Shown here piece after piece: positions 1-7,961 of a DNA stretch of 64,000 nucleotides. The DNA lies in NCBI RefSeq assembly GCF_018881775.1, contig NZ_JACVPR010000001.1:1506318-1570317 (forward strand), read 5' to 3'. Position 1 is the stretch's first letter, and every line of letters starts with the position of its first letter. A program made the translations under genes and the position numbers. Below the pieces are notes generated by a model that did not search any database, was not told the origin of the DNA, and saw nothing but the letters and a program-made list of their open reading frames with translations. Origin of the DNA: Polynucleobacter sp. MWH-Loch1C5. Its GTDB lineage: Bacteria; Pseudomonadota; Gammaproteobacteria; Burkholderiales; Burkholderiaceae.

Positions 1-1
1 A

Positions 2-466
2 GCGGTTTCAGCTCTGATCGGTATCTGGCGTGGTTTGGTGCGTGAGTTGTTTGCTTTGATTGGTTGGGTCGCTGCAGCGTGGGTCAGTTATCACTATTCC
101 ACTTGGCTTGCCAAAGAATGGTTAACGGGAGTGCCCGGTGGCGAGATGACTCGCATGGCTTTGGGTTTTGTCATTCTCTTCATCATCACTCTGATTGTTT
201 TTGGTTTAACGGGGCGCTTTGTGGCAAAGCTACTAGCGAGTGCTGGTTTAAGCCCCATGGATCGCTTTTTAGGTTTTGCCTTTGGTTTTGTCAGAGGTTT
301 ATTGATTGTGATTATTTTGAGTAGTTTGGCAGCAATGACGAGTGTGAGTCAGACCACGGAGTGGCGCAAAGCTTGGTCTTTACCAGCAATTGAGTTACTC
401 TCAGGAATGGCGCGCGCATGGTTGCCTGATGAATGGGCCGCCCAGTTATCTGGGCGTGCAAATTAA
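2..466 (+). CDS. cvpA: CvpA family membrane protein (5' end cut by window)
   Basis: Inner-membrane protein of the CvpA (colicin V production) family. The reading frame is open from base 2, and the residues before the first possible start (TTG at 35) still match the family pattern ending WRGLVRE, so the true start lies before the window. About four hydrophobic segments are visible. The C-terminal tail after the last segment is short and ends in WAAQLSGRAN. It stands 21 bases before purF, the usual cvpA-purF order in proteobacteria, so the two are probably co-transcribed. The molecular function of CvpA is poorly defined; it has been linked to purine-related growth phenotypes and envelope stress. 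Confidence 0.85.
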   Translation, partial: AVSALIGIWRGLVRELFALIGWVAAAWVSYHYSTWLAKEWLTGVPGGEMTRMALGFVILFIITLIVFGLTGRFVAKLLASAGLSPMDRFLGFAFGFVRGLLIVIILSSLAAMTSVSQTTEWRKAWSLPAIELLSGMARAWLPDEWAAQLSGRAN

Positions 467-487
467 TTTGTAACGCTAGGGGTTTTT

Positions 488-2029
488 ATGTGTGGAATTG
501 TCGGAACCATAGGCAATAGTCCAGTAAATCAATTGCTCTACGATGCGCTCTTGTTGTTGCAGCATCGTGGTCAGGACGCTGCGGGTATTGCCACCATGAA
601 TGGTAGTTCGTTCTCAATGCATAAGGCCAACGGCATGGTGCGTGACGTATTCCGAACACGCAATATGCGCAGCTTACCGGGGAATGCGGGGATCGGTCAG
701 GTCCGTTACCCGACTGCAGGATCTGCCAGTAGTGAAGAAGAGGCGCAACCTTTTTATGTCAGCGCTCCCTTTGGCATTATCTTGGCGCATAACGGTAATC
801 TTACCAATGCGGCTAGTTTGCGTGATGAGATGTTCTATCGCGATCGCCGTCATATCAACACGAGTTCTGACACAGAGGTCTTGCTCAATGTGTTGGCCGA
901 TGAAATTCAGCGTGCCACCAATAGCATTGCTTTAGATGCTAGCGCCGTCTTTAATGCGGTGACGCAAATGCATACACGACTCAAGGGCTCCTACGCTGTC
1001 GTGTCACTGATTGCTGGTTATGGTCTTTTAGCATTTAGAGATCCTTTTGGTATTCGTCCATTGTGTATCGGTCGCTTAGACACTGAGCAAGGCCCAGAGT
1101 GGTTGATTGCCTCAGAGTCAGTGACACTTGAAGGTCTTGGTTTTACTTTTGTGCGAGATGTGGCGCCGGGTGAAGCCATCTTTATTGGTGCTGATGGTAG
1201 TTTTCAGAGTCGTCAGTGTGCCGCCCATCCAGTCTTAAACCCTTGTATCTTTGAGTACGTCTATCTAGCAAGACCCGATTCATGTATTGATGGTGTGCCT
1301 GTTTATGACGTCCGTTTGCTCATGGGCGATTACCTCGCTAAAAAAATCGCCCGAGAAACCGATGCATCTCAAATTGATGTGGTGATGCCGATTCCGGATT
1401 CAAGTCGCCCAGCAGCGATGCAGGTTGCCAAATTACTCAATGTGCCTTATCGCGAAGGTTTCTTTAAAAATCGTTATGTAGGTCGGACCTTCATCATGCC
1501 GGGCCAAGCTATGCGTAAGAAATCAGTCCGTCAAAAGCTCAATGCGATGAGTTTTGAGTTCAAGGACAAGAACATCTTGATTGTCGACGATTCGATTGTG
1601 CGTGGTACAACCTCTTATGAGATCGTCCAAATGGCGCGCGATGCCGGTGCGAAGAAAGTGATCTTTGCATCTGCAGCACCTCCTGTATGCTATCCGAACG
1701 TGTATGGCATCGATATGCCGACGCGCAGTGAGTTGGTAGCCTATGGTCGTACCCATGCTGAAATCACCGCGTTGATCGGCGCTGATCAACTGATCTATCA
1801 AGATGTTGAAGATTTGAAGCGTGCCGTGCGCGACATCAACCCCAAGATAGAAAACTTTGATGCCTCTTGCTTTGATGGTCACTATGTCACTGGTGATATC
1901 ACAGAGTCTTATTTAGATGCTCTAGAGGCGGCAAGAAACTCGCCTAAAGCCATTGCGGATCGTCAAAAAGCAGAGAGTTCAGACTTAGCGCGTTCACAAT
2001 TGCACTTGCAATTGGCCTCACAAGAGTAA
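488..2029 (+). CDS. purF: Amidophosphoribosyltransferase
   Basis: Catalyses the first committed step of purine synthesis, making 5-phosphoribosylamine from PRPP and glutamine in the cytoplasm. The protein starts Met-Cys-Gly-Ile-Val-Gly, so Cys2 becomes the N-terminal nucleophile of the Ntn glutaminase domain after Met removal. The phosphoribosyltransferase domain carries the PRPP loop at about residues 361-374 (IVDDSIVRGTT). The length of 513 residues is normal. AGGGG at 478-482 is a good ribosome binding site five bases before the ATG. It sits between cvpA and metZ in one transcript direction. No purine-responsive operator was identified. Confidence 0.97.
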   Translation: MCGIVGTIGNSPVNQLLYDALLLLQHRGQDAAGIATMNGSSFSMHKANGMVRDVFRTRNMRSLPGNAGIGQVRYPTAGSASSEEEAQPFYVSAPFGIILAHNGNLTNAASLRDEMFYRDRRHINTSSDTEVLLNVLADEIQRATNSIALDASAVFNAVTQMHTRLKGSYAVVSLIAGYGLLAFRDPFGIRPLCIGRLDTEQGPEWLIASESVTLEGLGFTFVRDVAPGEAIFIGADGSFQSRQCAAHPVLNPCIFEYVYLARPDSCIDGVPVYDVRLLMGDYLAKKIARETDASQIDVVMPIPDSSRPAAMQVAKLLNVPYREGFFKNRYVGRTFIMPGQAMRKKSVRQKLNAMSFEFKDKNILIVDDSIVRGTTSYEIVQMARDAGAKKVIFASAAPPVCYPNVYGIDMPTRSELVAYGRTHAEITALIGADQLIYQDVEDLKRAVRDINPKIENFDASCFDGHYVTGDITESYLDALEAARNSPKAIADRQKAESSDLARSQLHLQLASQE

Positions 2030-2039
2030 GATAGCCCTT

Positions 2040-3233
2040 ATGAGTGATAAAAAACGGACCCCACCTGATTTTTCCCAGTTACACAATGAGACCATTGGTG
2101 TGCGGGCAGGGGTGCGTCGTTCGCAATTTAATGAACATGCTGAAGCCTTGTTCATGACCTCTAGTTTTTGCTTTGATAGTGCAGAAGAGGCGGCACACGG
2201 CTTTGCCAATGCTGAAAAAGGATTTATTTATTCACGTTTTACTAATCCGACAGTAGCGATGTTTCAAGATCGCTTGGCTGCTTTAGAGGGTGGTCAGGCG
2301 TGTATCGCGACTTCATCGGGTATGTCAGCCATCATGACCACCGCTATGGCCCATTTGAGTGCCGGCGACCATGTGGTCTGCTCACGCTCGGTCTTTGGTG
2401 CAACGATTCAACTCTTCACCAATATCTTGGGGCGCTTTGGGATTGAGACGACCTATGTCGATATGGCCGACTTAAACAGTTGGCAACAGGCCGTCAAACC
2501 TAATACCAAGATGTTCTATTTGGAGACCCCGTCCAACCCTCTCACAGAGGTAGCTGACATTGCCGCCATCGCAAAAATTGCCAAAGCGGCTGGGGCACTC
2601 TATGTAGTTGACAATTGTTTTTGTACGCCTGCATTACAAAAGCCGATTGCTTTAGGTGCTGATGTAGTGATTCATTCAGCGACGAAGTATTTGGATGGTC
2701 AGGGTCGTGTTTTGGGCGGTGCCATTGTCGGTACCGAAGACTTTGTCATGGGTAAAGTATTTCCCTTCGTGCGCACTAGTGGACCGACACTCTCGGCTTT
2801 TAACGCTTGGGTGGTACTTAAGGGATTGGAAACATTGAGCTTGCGTTTGGAAAAACAAAGTCAAACAGCCCGTGATTTGGCTATTTGGCTTGAGCAGCAG
2901 CCAGCAGTTGAGCGTGTTTACCATCCTGATCTACCGAGCCATCCGCAACACGCAGTAGCCAAGCGTCAACAAAGCATGGGCGGCCCGATTTTGTCGTTCA
3001 CGCTCAAAGGTGGTCAAGAGGCAGCTTGGCGTGTGATTAATCAGACGCGCTTACTATCGATCACAGCCAATTTGGGGGATACGCGTACTACCATTACGCA
3101 CCCAGCGACTACCACGCATGTACGCGTCAGTGAAGAGGCGCGCTTAGCTGCAGGTATTACTCCGGGCTTGGTACGTATTGCTGTTGGCCTTGAGCATTTA
3201 GAAGACATCAAAGCTGATTTGCGCGGCCTGTAA
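2040..3233 (+). CDS. metZ: O-succinylhomoserine sulfhydrylase
   Basis: PLP enzyme of the Cys/Met metabolism family that makes homocysteine directly from O-succinylhomoserine and sulfide. The PLP lysine is Lys216 in the context HSATKYLDGQGRV, which is typical of MetZ rather than of MetB or MetC. The length of 397 residues is normal. It begins 10 bases after the purF stop, so it is likely the last gene of a cvpA-purF-metZ transcript. The neighbouring sulfur genes are on separate transcripts. A sister family such as O-acetylhomoserine sulfhydrylase is less likely from the motif around the lysine. Confidence 0.93.
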   Translation: MSDKKRTPPDFSQLHNETIGVRAGVRRSQFNEHAEALFMTSSFCFDSAEEAAHGFANAEKGFIYSRFTNPTVAMFQDRLAALEGGQACIATSSGMSAIMTTAMAHLSAGDHVVCSRSVFGATIQLFTNILGRFGIETTYVDMADLNSWQQAVKPNTKMFYLETPSNPLTEVADIAAIAKIAKAAGALYVVDNCFCTPALQKPIALGADVVIHSATKYLDGQGRVLGGAIVGTEDFVMGKVFPFVRTSGPTLSAFNAWVVLKGLETLSLRLEKQSQTARDLAIWLEQQPAVERVYHPDLPSHPQHAVAKRQQSMGGPILSFTLKGGQEAAWRVINQTRLLSITANLGDTRTTITHPATTTHVRVSEEARLAAGITPGLVRIAVGLEHLEDIKADLRGL

Positions 3234-3267
3234 GCAGTTCGTAGACCTGACTATTTAAACGCTTACT

Positions 3268-4275
3268 TTAGAACGCTTCCTTCTCGGCTTCCAGATAAGC
3301 CAGACTCGTATATTTACCGATATTGCTTTCAAAGCCTGCCATAGTCTTAGCGCGCCTTGCAACGCGAGGGTCTTTTAGGACTAATGCTTTAGCAGCGCTG
3401 GGGTCTTGACCATCTTTGACAGCCTGTACACAGCTTTCATAGATGCCCGCTAAAAATTCACCATAGTCTTTCAGTAAAGTTTTGGTGGCATGACCGTGCC
3501 CGGGAACCCAGAGTTGTTCGCCCGTTGCTTTGCTTAATGCGGCATAAGTTTTAAAAGTACCTACATAAGACCCATCATCGATATTCGCAATCCGGTTTTC
3601 CATCGCAATATCACCTACGTGCGTAATGCGATCTTCTATGACTTGCATGCATATGTCGCCGGGGGTATGTGCCACACCGTAATGATGAATCTTGATGCGC
3701 ACATCGCCATAATTAAATAGATCGCCATGTTTAACCGCATGTGTGGGTGGGATCACCTTAGTCCCTGCAGTCGCTTGGTTGGTCCAGCGTTCCATTAAGT
3801 TTCGCCAAGCATTGCCTTCGATACCCTTAATTTGTTCGATAGTGTACGGGTGGGCGTAGATAGGAATGTTACCGTACGCTTCTACAAAGGCTTGATTACC
3901 GAGGAAGTGATCGCCGTGGTAGTGTGAATTAAAAATGGCAATCACGGGTTTGCTGGTGATGGTTTTAATCATGCGAATCGCCATTTCACCAATCTGCACA
4001 GAGGCGCCACTATCTAAAATCACAACCCCTTTTTGGGTCACGACAAAAGTAATGTTAGCCATCATGCCTAAGTTTTCTGCGGTCGGAAAACCATCGGGGG
4101 AGTAAATCATCCAGACATGGGGGCCTAATTTTTCAGGGCGAATGTCTTTCATCGGTGGTCCCTTGATAAAGTCCTCCGCTGCTTTTGCAAACTCAATCGC
4201 CTGTGGGGTGAGTGCAATGACTGTGGCACCTAAAGAGAGTTTCAAAAGCTGCCGACGCGCTGGATTAGTTTTCAT
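3268..4275 (-). CDS. SoxH-like MBL-fold metallo-hydrolase, exported
   Basis: Metallo-beta-lactamase-fold hydrolase of 335 residues. The N-terminus has paired arginines followed by a hydrophobic stretch (RRQLLKLSLGATVIAL), which looks like a twin-arginine export signal. The zinc motif HYHGDH is at residues 118-123; later ligands are seen in VAHTPGD, HVGDIAM and PGHGHA. Homologues next to sox genes are called SoxH in Paracoccus; their substrate is not established. It is divergent from soxC across a 317-base spacer, so shared control is possible. The alternative name is quinoprotein-relay zinc hydrolase, from the same broad family. Confidence 0.75.
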   Translation of the reverse strand: MKTNPARRQLLKLSLGATVIALTPQAIEFAKAAEDFIKGPPMKDIRPEKLGPHVWMIYSPDGFPTAENLGMMANITFVVTQKGVVILDSGASVQIGEMAIRMIKTITSKPVIAIFNSHYHGDHFLGNQAFVEAYGNIPIYAHPYTIEQIKGIEGNAWRNLMERWTNQATAGTKVIPPTHAVKHGDLFNYGDVRIKIHHYGVAHTPGDICMQVIEDRITHVGDIAMENRIANIDDGSYVGTFKTYAALSKATGEQLWVPGHGHATKTLLKDYGEFLAGIYESCVQAVKDGQDPSAAKALVLKDPRVARRAKTMAGFESNIGKYTSLAYLEAEKEAF

Positions 4276-4421
4276 GGGCCCTCATTGACTACAGTGATTT
4301 AATTTTTATACACCACATCATCCTTTTGAACGGGTGAAGGTGTCAATTAGCCGTTTAAGGCAACTATTCGATGCAGTGTTTTGAGGAGCGATAAGAGACA
4401 ACTTTTTACTTATAAAAAATA

Positions 4422-4459
4422 ACTAAGTGACTATTTCTTTTTTGATTGGGCGACTTAGT
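4422..4459. repeat. Inverted repeat ACTAAGT-N24-ACTTAGT upstream of soxC
   Basis: Perfect 7-base arms at 4422-4428 and 4453-4459 with a 24-base interior. It could be a two-site operator in the sox control region. The arms are short and the region is AT-rich, so chance is not excluded. Confidence 0.35.
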
Positions 4460-4506
4460 AAATACCCTAGTTAGAGCTGATTTTGAGAACACTTATGGAA
4501 TAAACA

Positions 4507-4535
4507 TATTCATAAAAGTATCAATAAGATGAATA
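4507..4535. repeat. Inverted repeat TATTCAT-N15-ATGAATA upstream of soxC
   Basis: Perfect 7-base arms at 4507-4513 and 4529-4535, ending 57 bases before the soxC start. Half-sites 22 bases apart (two helical turns) suit a dimeric repressor such as an ArsR-type SoxR, but no such regulator is encoded in the window. Confidence 0.4.
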
Positions 4536-4592
4536 ATCGCACCATAACTATTAATAACAATTCAAAGAGTTTTTGTTGATTGGGGGGTCCTA

Positions 4593-5954
4593 GTGACTAC
4601 AGAAAAAAAATCGATTCGTTTCGGTCGCTTGCGTCGTGCGCCTGAGAATTTCGTTACACAAGATCTAGCAGATCAAGTTTACCAACATGGTATGGATGAA
4701 ACGCGCCGTGGCTTTTTGCGTAAGAGTTTCGTTACAGCCCTGGGTGCCGCTACTGCAGGGGGTGCGGTTAGTCAGGCTCTTGCGGCCGATGGCGAAAAAG
4801 TCATCTTGGATAAATTACCCTGGCAGATGACTTTAGGTCAACCTGTTGCTGCACGCCCTTACGGTATGCCATCGCAATGGGAAGCGAATTTACAACGTCG
4901 TGAATCACCCGGATTAACACGGGTTTCAGCGGCATCTGTCGCATTTGCACCTTTGCAGGGTTTCTTTGGCATCATCACGCCCAACGGTTTGCATTTTGAA
5001 CGTCATCACCAGGGTTGGTATGACATTGACCCTGCGCAACATCGTTTAATGATCAATGGCATGGTCAAGCAGGAAATGGTCTTCACGATGGATGACCTCA
5101 TGCGCCTACCTTCGGTCTCGCGTATTCATTTTATTGAGTGTGGCGCGAACACTGGCTTAGAGTGGGGTAATGTGGCTGTACCTTCTGTACAGTACACCCA
5201 TGGCATGTTGTCTTGCTGTGAGTTCACAGGTGTGCTTCTTTCTACTCTATTAGATATGTCGGGTGCAGATCTGAAAAAAGGCAAATACATTCTTGCTGAA
5301 GGTGGTGATGGTTCAGGCATGACACGCACCATTCCAATGGATGCTGCTTTAAAAGATGTCATGGTTTGTTGGGCGATGAACGGTGAAATGTTACGCCCCG
5401 AAAATGGTTATCCGCTACGATTGGTAGTGCCTGGTGTACAGGGCGTGAGCTGGGTGAAATGGTTACGTCGTATTGAAGTAGGCGATATGCCCTATGCCAC
5501 TAAAGATGAAGCCGTGCACTACATTGACCTGTTACCGAACGGTTTGCACCGTCAGTACACCACGATTCAGGAGTGTAAGTCTGTGATCACGACCCCATCC
5601 GGTGGTCAGCAATTATTAGACAAAGGGTTTTACAACGTCAGTGGTATGGCTTGGTCAGGTCGCGGCAAGATTAGGCGAGTCGACGTCTCCTTTGACGGTG
5701 GTAATAATTGGCGTACAGCACGTCTTGAAACCCCGATTCTTTCTAAGGCGATCACTCGCTTTAATATCGATTGGAATTGGGATGGTGCACCAGCTATCTT
5801 GATGTCACGCGCCATTGACGATACAGGTTATGTGCAGCCTATGATTAAACAATTACGTGAAGTGCGCGGTACGCGCTCGATCTATCACAACAACGCCATC
5901 CAGGCCTGGAAAGTGGATCCGAACGGGGAGGTAAGCAATGTTCAAGTTGGCTAA
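4593..5954 (+). CDS. soxC: Sulfur (sulfane) dehydrogenase molybdenum subunit SoxC
   Basis: Molybdenum-cofactor subunit of SoxCD, which oxidises SoxY-bound sulfane sulfur in the periplasm. The GTG start at 4593 follows a G-rich ribosome binding site. A twin-arginine signal (RRGFLRKSF at residues 39-47, then an Ala-rich stretch ending QALA) fits export of a folded cofactor protein. The molybdenum-binding cysteine is Cys183 in FIECGANTG. The C-terminal half is the sulfite-oxidase dimerisation domain. The length is 453 residues. Its last 17 bases overlap soxD in another frame, so translation is probably coupled. Confidence 0.95.
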   Translation: MTTEKKSIRFGRLRRAPENFVTQDLADQVYQHGMDETRRGFLRKSFVTALGAATAGGAVSQALAADGEKVILDKLPWQMTLGQPVAARPYGMPSQWEANLQRRESPGLTRVSAASVAFAPLQGFFGIITPNGLHFERHHQGWYDIDPAQHRLMINGMVKQEMVFTMDDLMRLPSVSRIHFIECGANTGLEWGNVAVPSVQYTHGMLSCCEFTGVLLSTLLDMSGADLKKGKYILAEGGDGSGMTRTIPMDAALKDVMVCWAMNGEMLRPENGYPLRLVVPGVQGVSWVKWLRRIEVGDMPYATKDEAVHYIDLLPNGLHRQYTTIQECKSVITTPSGGQQLLDKGFYNVSGMAWSGRGKIRRVDVSFDGGNNWRTARLETPILSKAITRFNIDWNWDGAPAILMSRAIDDTGYVQPMIKQLREVRGTRSIYHNNAIQAWKVDPNGEVSNVQVG

Positions 5955-6990
5955 TTGGTTGCTAGTCGCAGGTTTGCTAGGCGGTGTCTCAGCTCAAGCC
6001 TTAGCGCAAGCAAAATATCAAGGCATTGGTCGCCCTGCGACTAAAGCAGAAGTCATTGCTTGGGATATCGATGTTCGTCCAGATTTCAAGGGTTTGCCTA
6101 AGGGCTCAGGTGATACAGCGCGCGGCATGGAGATTTGGGAAGGGCGTTGTGCTTCCTGTCACGGTACTTTTGGTGAGTCTAACGAAGTCTTTACACCGAT
6201 CGTCGGCGGCACCACTGCCGAAGATATTAAGACTGGCCGAGTCGCTTCTCTGACTAGTGAAAAACAACCGCAGCGGACGACCTTGATGAAGGTCGCCACC
6301 GTATCAACGCTTTGGGACTACATCTATCGTGCCATGCCATGGAATGCGCCGCGTACACTCACAGTCGACGATACCTATGCGGTCTTGGCTTACATTCTTG
6401 CCTTGGGCGAAATCGTGCCGCAGGACTTTACTTTGAGCGATAAAAATATTGCTGAAGTGCAAGCGCGTATGCCTAACCGCAATGGTATGACTAAAGCTCA
6501 CGGTATGTGGAACGAAGGTGGTAAGCCTGATGTCAAGGCGACTGCTTGTATGACTAACTGTGCGGCCCACGTCTCGATCGGTTCTTTCTTGCCTGATTAC
6601 GCCAGAAATGCCCATGAGAATTTAGCCCTACAAAACAGACCCTATGGACCCTACCGCGGTGTGGACACCACCCGCCCGCCATTAGCTAGGATGCCGGGTA
6701 AGGGTGCAGAACTGATCAAAGTATCTGCGGCTGAGTCAATTACACCTGAAGGCTTATTTAAAAAGCATAATTGCCAGACTTGTCATGCGCCCGCTAGCCG
6801 TGCGATTGGCCCTGCCATTTCAGAAGTAGCGGCCAAATATAAGGGCAAAGCCGATGCAATGGCCGTTTTGCAAAAGAAAGTGATTGTGGGTGGTGCTGGA
6901 GTCTGGGGGGCTGTACCTATGCCACCTCATGCTCATGTACCTGCAGGAGATGTTGAGGTGATGGTGCGCTGGATGCTCACGGGTAAGTGA
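5938..6990 (+). CDS. soxD: Dihaem c-type cytochrome subunit SoxD
   Basis: Electron-accepting cytochrome partner of SoxC. It has a cleavable signal peptide (about residues 1-23, ending QALAQA). Two haem c sites are seen: CASCH at residues 71-75 and CQTCH at 279-283. A further Cys pair in CMTNC (204-208) lies between them. The ribosome binding site GGGGAGG at 5925-5931 lies inside soxC, six bases before the ATG, supporting this start. The length of 350 residues is usual for full-length SoxD. The presence of both subunits implies complete oxidation of thiosulfate to sulfate without sulfur globules. Confidence 0.94.
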   Translation: MFKLANWLLVAGLLGGVSAQALAQAKYQGIGRPATKAEVIAWDIDVRPDFKGLPKGSGDTARGMEIWEGRCASCHGTFGESNEVFTPIVGGTTAEDIKTGRVASLTSEKQPQRTTLMKVATVSTLWDYIYRAMPWNAPRTLTVDDTYAVLAYILALGEIVPQDFTLSDKNIAEVQARMPNRNGMTKAHGMWNEGGKPDVKATACMTNCAAHVSIGSFLPDYARNAHENLALQNRPYGPYRGVDTTRPPLARMPGKGAELIKVSAAESITPEGLFKKHNCQTCHAPASRAIGPAISEVAAKYKGKADAMAVLQKKVIVGGAGVWGAVPMPPHAHVPAGDVEVMVRWMLTGK

Positions 6991-7008
6991 TATCCTAGCT
7001 AGTCGAAG

Positions 7009-7043
7009 ACATTGAAAAATGATAATGTGACAAAAGACATTAT
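7009..7043. promoter_or_regulatory. Candidate operator upstream of soxY
   Basis: Between soxD and soxY there is a perfect inverted repeat, ATAATGT at 7022-7028 and ACATTAT at 7037-7043, with an 8-base spacer. A third partial half-site ACATT at 7009-7013 faces the first arm. The 22-base dyad is the size expected for a dimeric regulator and suggests that soxY has its own controlled promoter inside the cluster. A GTGACA at 7027-7032 could be a -35 element overlapping the dyad, but the -10 is poor. Function is inferred. Confidence 0.45.
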
Positions 7044-7077
7044 TGGTGTTTAAAGAGTTTTTTTAGAAGGAGTTCAT

Positions 7078-7533
7078 ATGAACCTAAAACGTCGTGAAGC
7101 GCTGCGATTAACTGCAGTGATTGGTTTGATGGCAGCAACTGGTCTGATCAGTCAGGCAGAAGCAGCAGAGTGGAACAAGGCAGCATTTGATGGTAAGACA
7201 TTGGATGATGTGTTGAAGTCACTCGGTGGCTCTTCAGCCGACAAATCAGGTGGTATTACGATCAATGCTCCTGATATCGCTGAAAACGGTGCGGTTGTGC
7301 CTGTGGGTGTGACCACTACATTGCCTAAGACTCAGCAAATTGCTATCTTGGTAGAGAAGAATCCGAGTGCCATGGCTGCACAGTTCTTGCTCACAGCCGA
7401 TTCTGAGCCATTCGTTGCTACGCGTGTCAAGATGGGTCAAACCTCTAACGTTCACGCATTAGTCAAGGCAGATGGCAAGTGGTTTGTGACGACCAAAGAA
7501 GTCAAAGTAACTTTGGGCGGTTGCGGCGGTTAA
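7078..7533 (+). CDS. soxY: Sulfur carrier protein subunit SoxY
   Basis: Carries sulfur intermediates on the cysteine of its C-terminal swinging arm. The protein ends VTLGGCGG, the diagnostic SoxY terminus with the reactive Cys third from the end. The N-terminus has a twin-arginine-like signal (KRREALRLTAVIGLM, ending QAEAA), consistent with export of the SoxYZ pair together. The length of 151 residues is normal. A strong ribosome binding site AGAAGGAG (7065-7072) lies before the ATG. It follows an 87-base gap after soxD with a palindrome, so it may be transcribed separately from soxCD. Confidence 0.97.
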   Translation: MNLKRREALRLTAVIGLMAATGLISQAEAAEWNKAAFDGKTLDDVLKSLGGSSADKSGGITINAPDIAENGAVVPVGVTTTLPKTQQIAILVEKNPSAMAAQFLLTADSEPFVATRVKMGQTSNVHALVKADGKWFVTTKEVKVTLGGCGG

Positions 7534-7582
7534 TGCCCCACGATCAAGCTAACTAATTAATTGAGTATCGAAAGGAAAGAAT

Positions 7583-7894
7583 ATGTCAGATCCAATGCGC
7601 GTTCGTGCTAGTGAGAGCGGTGGTGTTGTTGATGTGAAAGTGCTAATGAAGCACGATATGGAAACTGGCCAGCGCAAAGATGCTTCTGGTAAGGTGATTC
7701 CAGCACACTTTATTACAACTGTGACTGCTGTTTGCAAAGGCAAAACAGTGTTTGAAGGCCAATTTGGTCCTGCTGTATCTAAAGACCCATTCTTGAACTT
7801 TAAGTTCAAAGGTGGCGCTAAGGGTGATGCAGTGACGATTACTTGGGTGGATAACAAAAACGGTAAACGTACTGACGAAGCAAAAATTAGCTAA
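7583..7894 (+). CDS. soxZ: Thiosulfate oxidation carrier subunit SoxZ
   Basis: Partner of SoxY, forming the SoxYZ heterodimer on which sulfur oxidation takes place. It is 103 residues long with an immunoglobulin-like SoxZ fold pattern and, as in the family, no signal peptide of its own, so it is expected to be exported with SoxY. It starts 49 bases after soxY with AAGGA upstream. A rho-independent terminator follows 16 bases after its stop, which marks the end of a soxYZ transcript. Confidence 0.96.
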   Translation: MSDPMRVRASESGGVVDVKVLMKHDMETGQRKDASGKVIPAHFITTVTAVCKGKTVFEGQFGPAVSKDPFLNFKFKGGAKGDAVTITWVDNKNGKRTDEAKIS

Positions 7895-7909
7895 GCAGAT
7901 ATAAAAAAC

Positions 7910-7943
7910 AAGAACCCCGCAAAAGCATATTTCCGGGGTTCTT
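7910..7943 (+). terminator. Terminator-like hairpin between soxZ and soxA
   Basis: A 10-base perfect stem (AAGAACCCCG at 7910-7919, complement at 7934-7943) with a 14-base loop. The following T run is short, so termination may be partial. It lies inside the sox cluster and would give more soxYZ than soxAX message. Confidence 0.7.
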
Positions 7944-7961
7944 TGCTAAAGAGGAGCTAGC

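Larger units (their letters stand above)
4276..4592. promoter_or_regulatory. Divergent control region between soxH-like gene and soxC
   Basis: A 317-base AT-rich spacer without a gene, the longest in the window. It must hold the promoters for the soxH-like gene and for the soxCD genes. Two inverted repeats stand out and are listed separately (4422-4459 and 4507-4535). A TATAAA at 4411-4416 could serve as a -10 element, but no convincing -35 element is correctly spaced, so no promoter is assigned. No regulator gene (for example soxR) lies nearby. Confidence 0.5.

Noticed and set aside
1523..1882. Long minus-strand reading frame inside purF
   Set aside because: It is an antisense shadow of a clear conserved gene, with no family resemblance and no ribosome binding site.
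3230..3266. Inverted repeat GTAAGC/GCTTAC between metZ and the soxH-like gene
   Set aside because: The stem is only six bases with a 25-base loop and no T run, so it does not support a terminator call.
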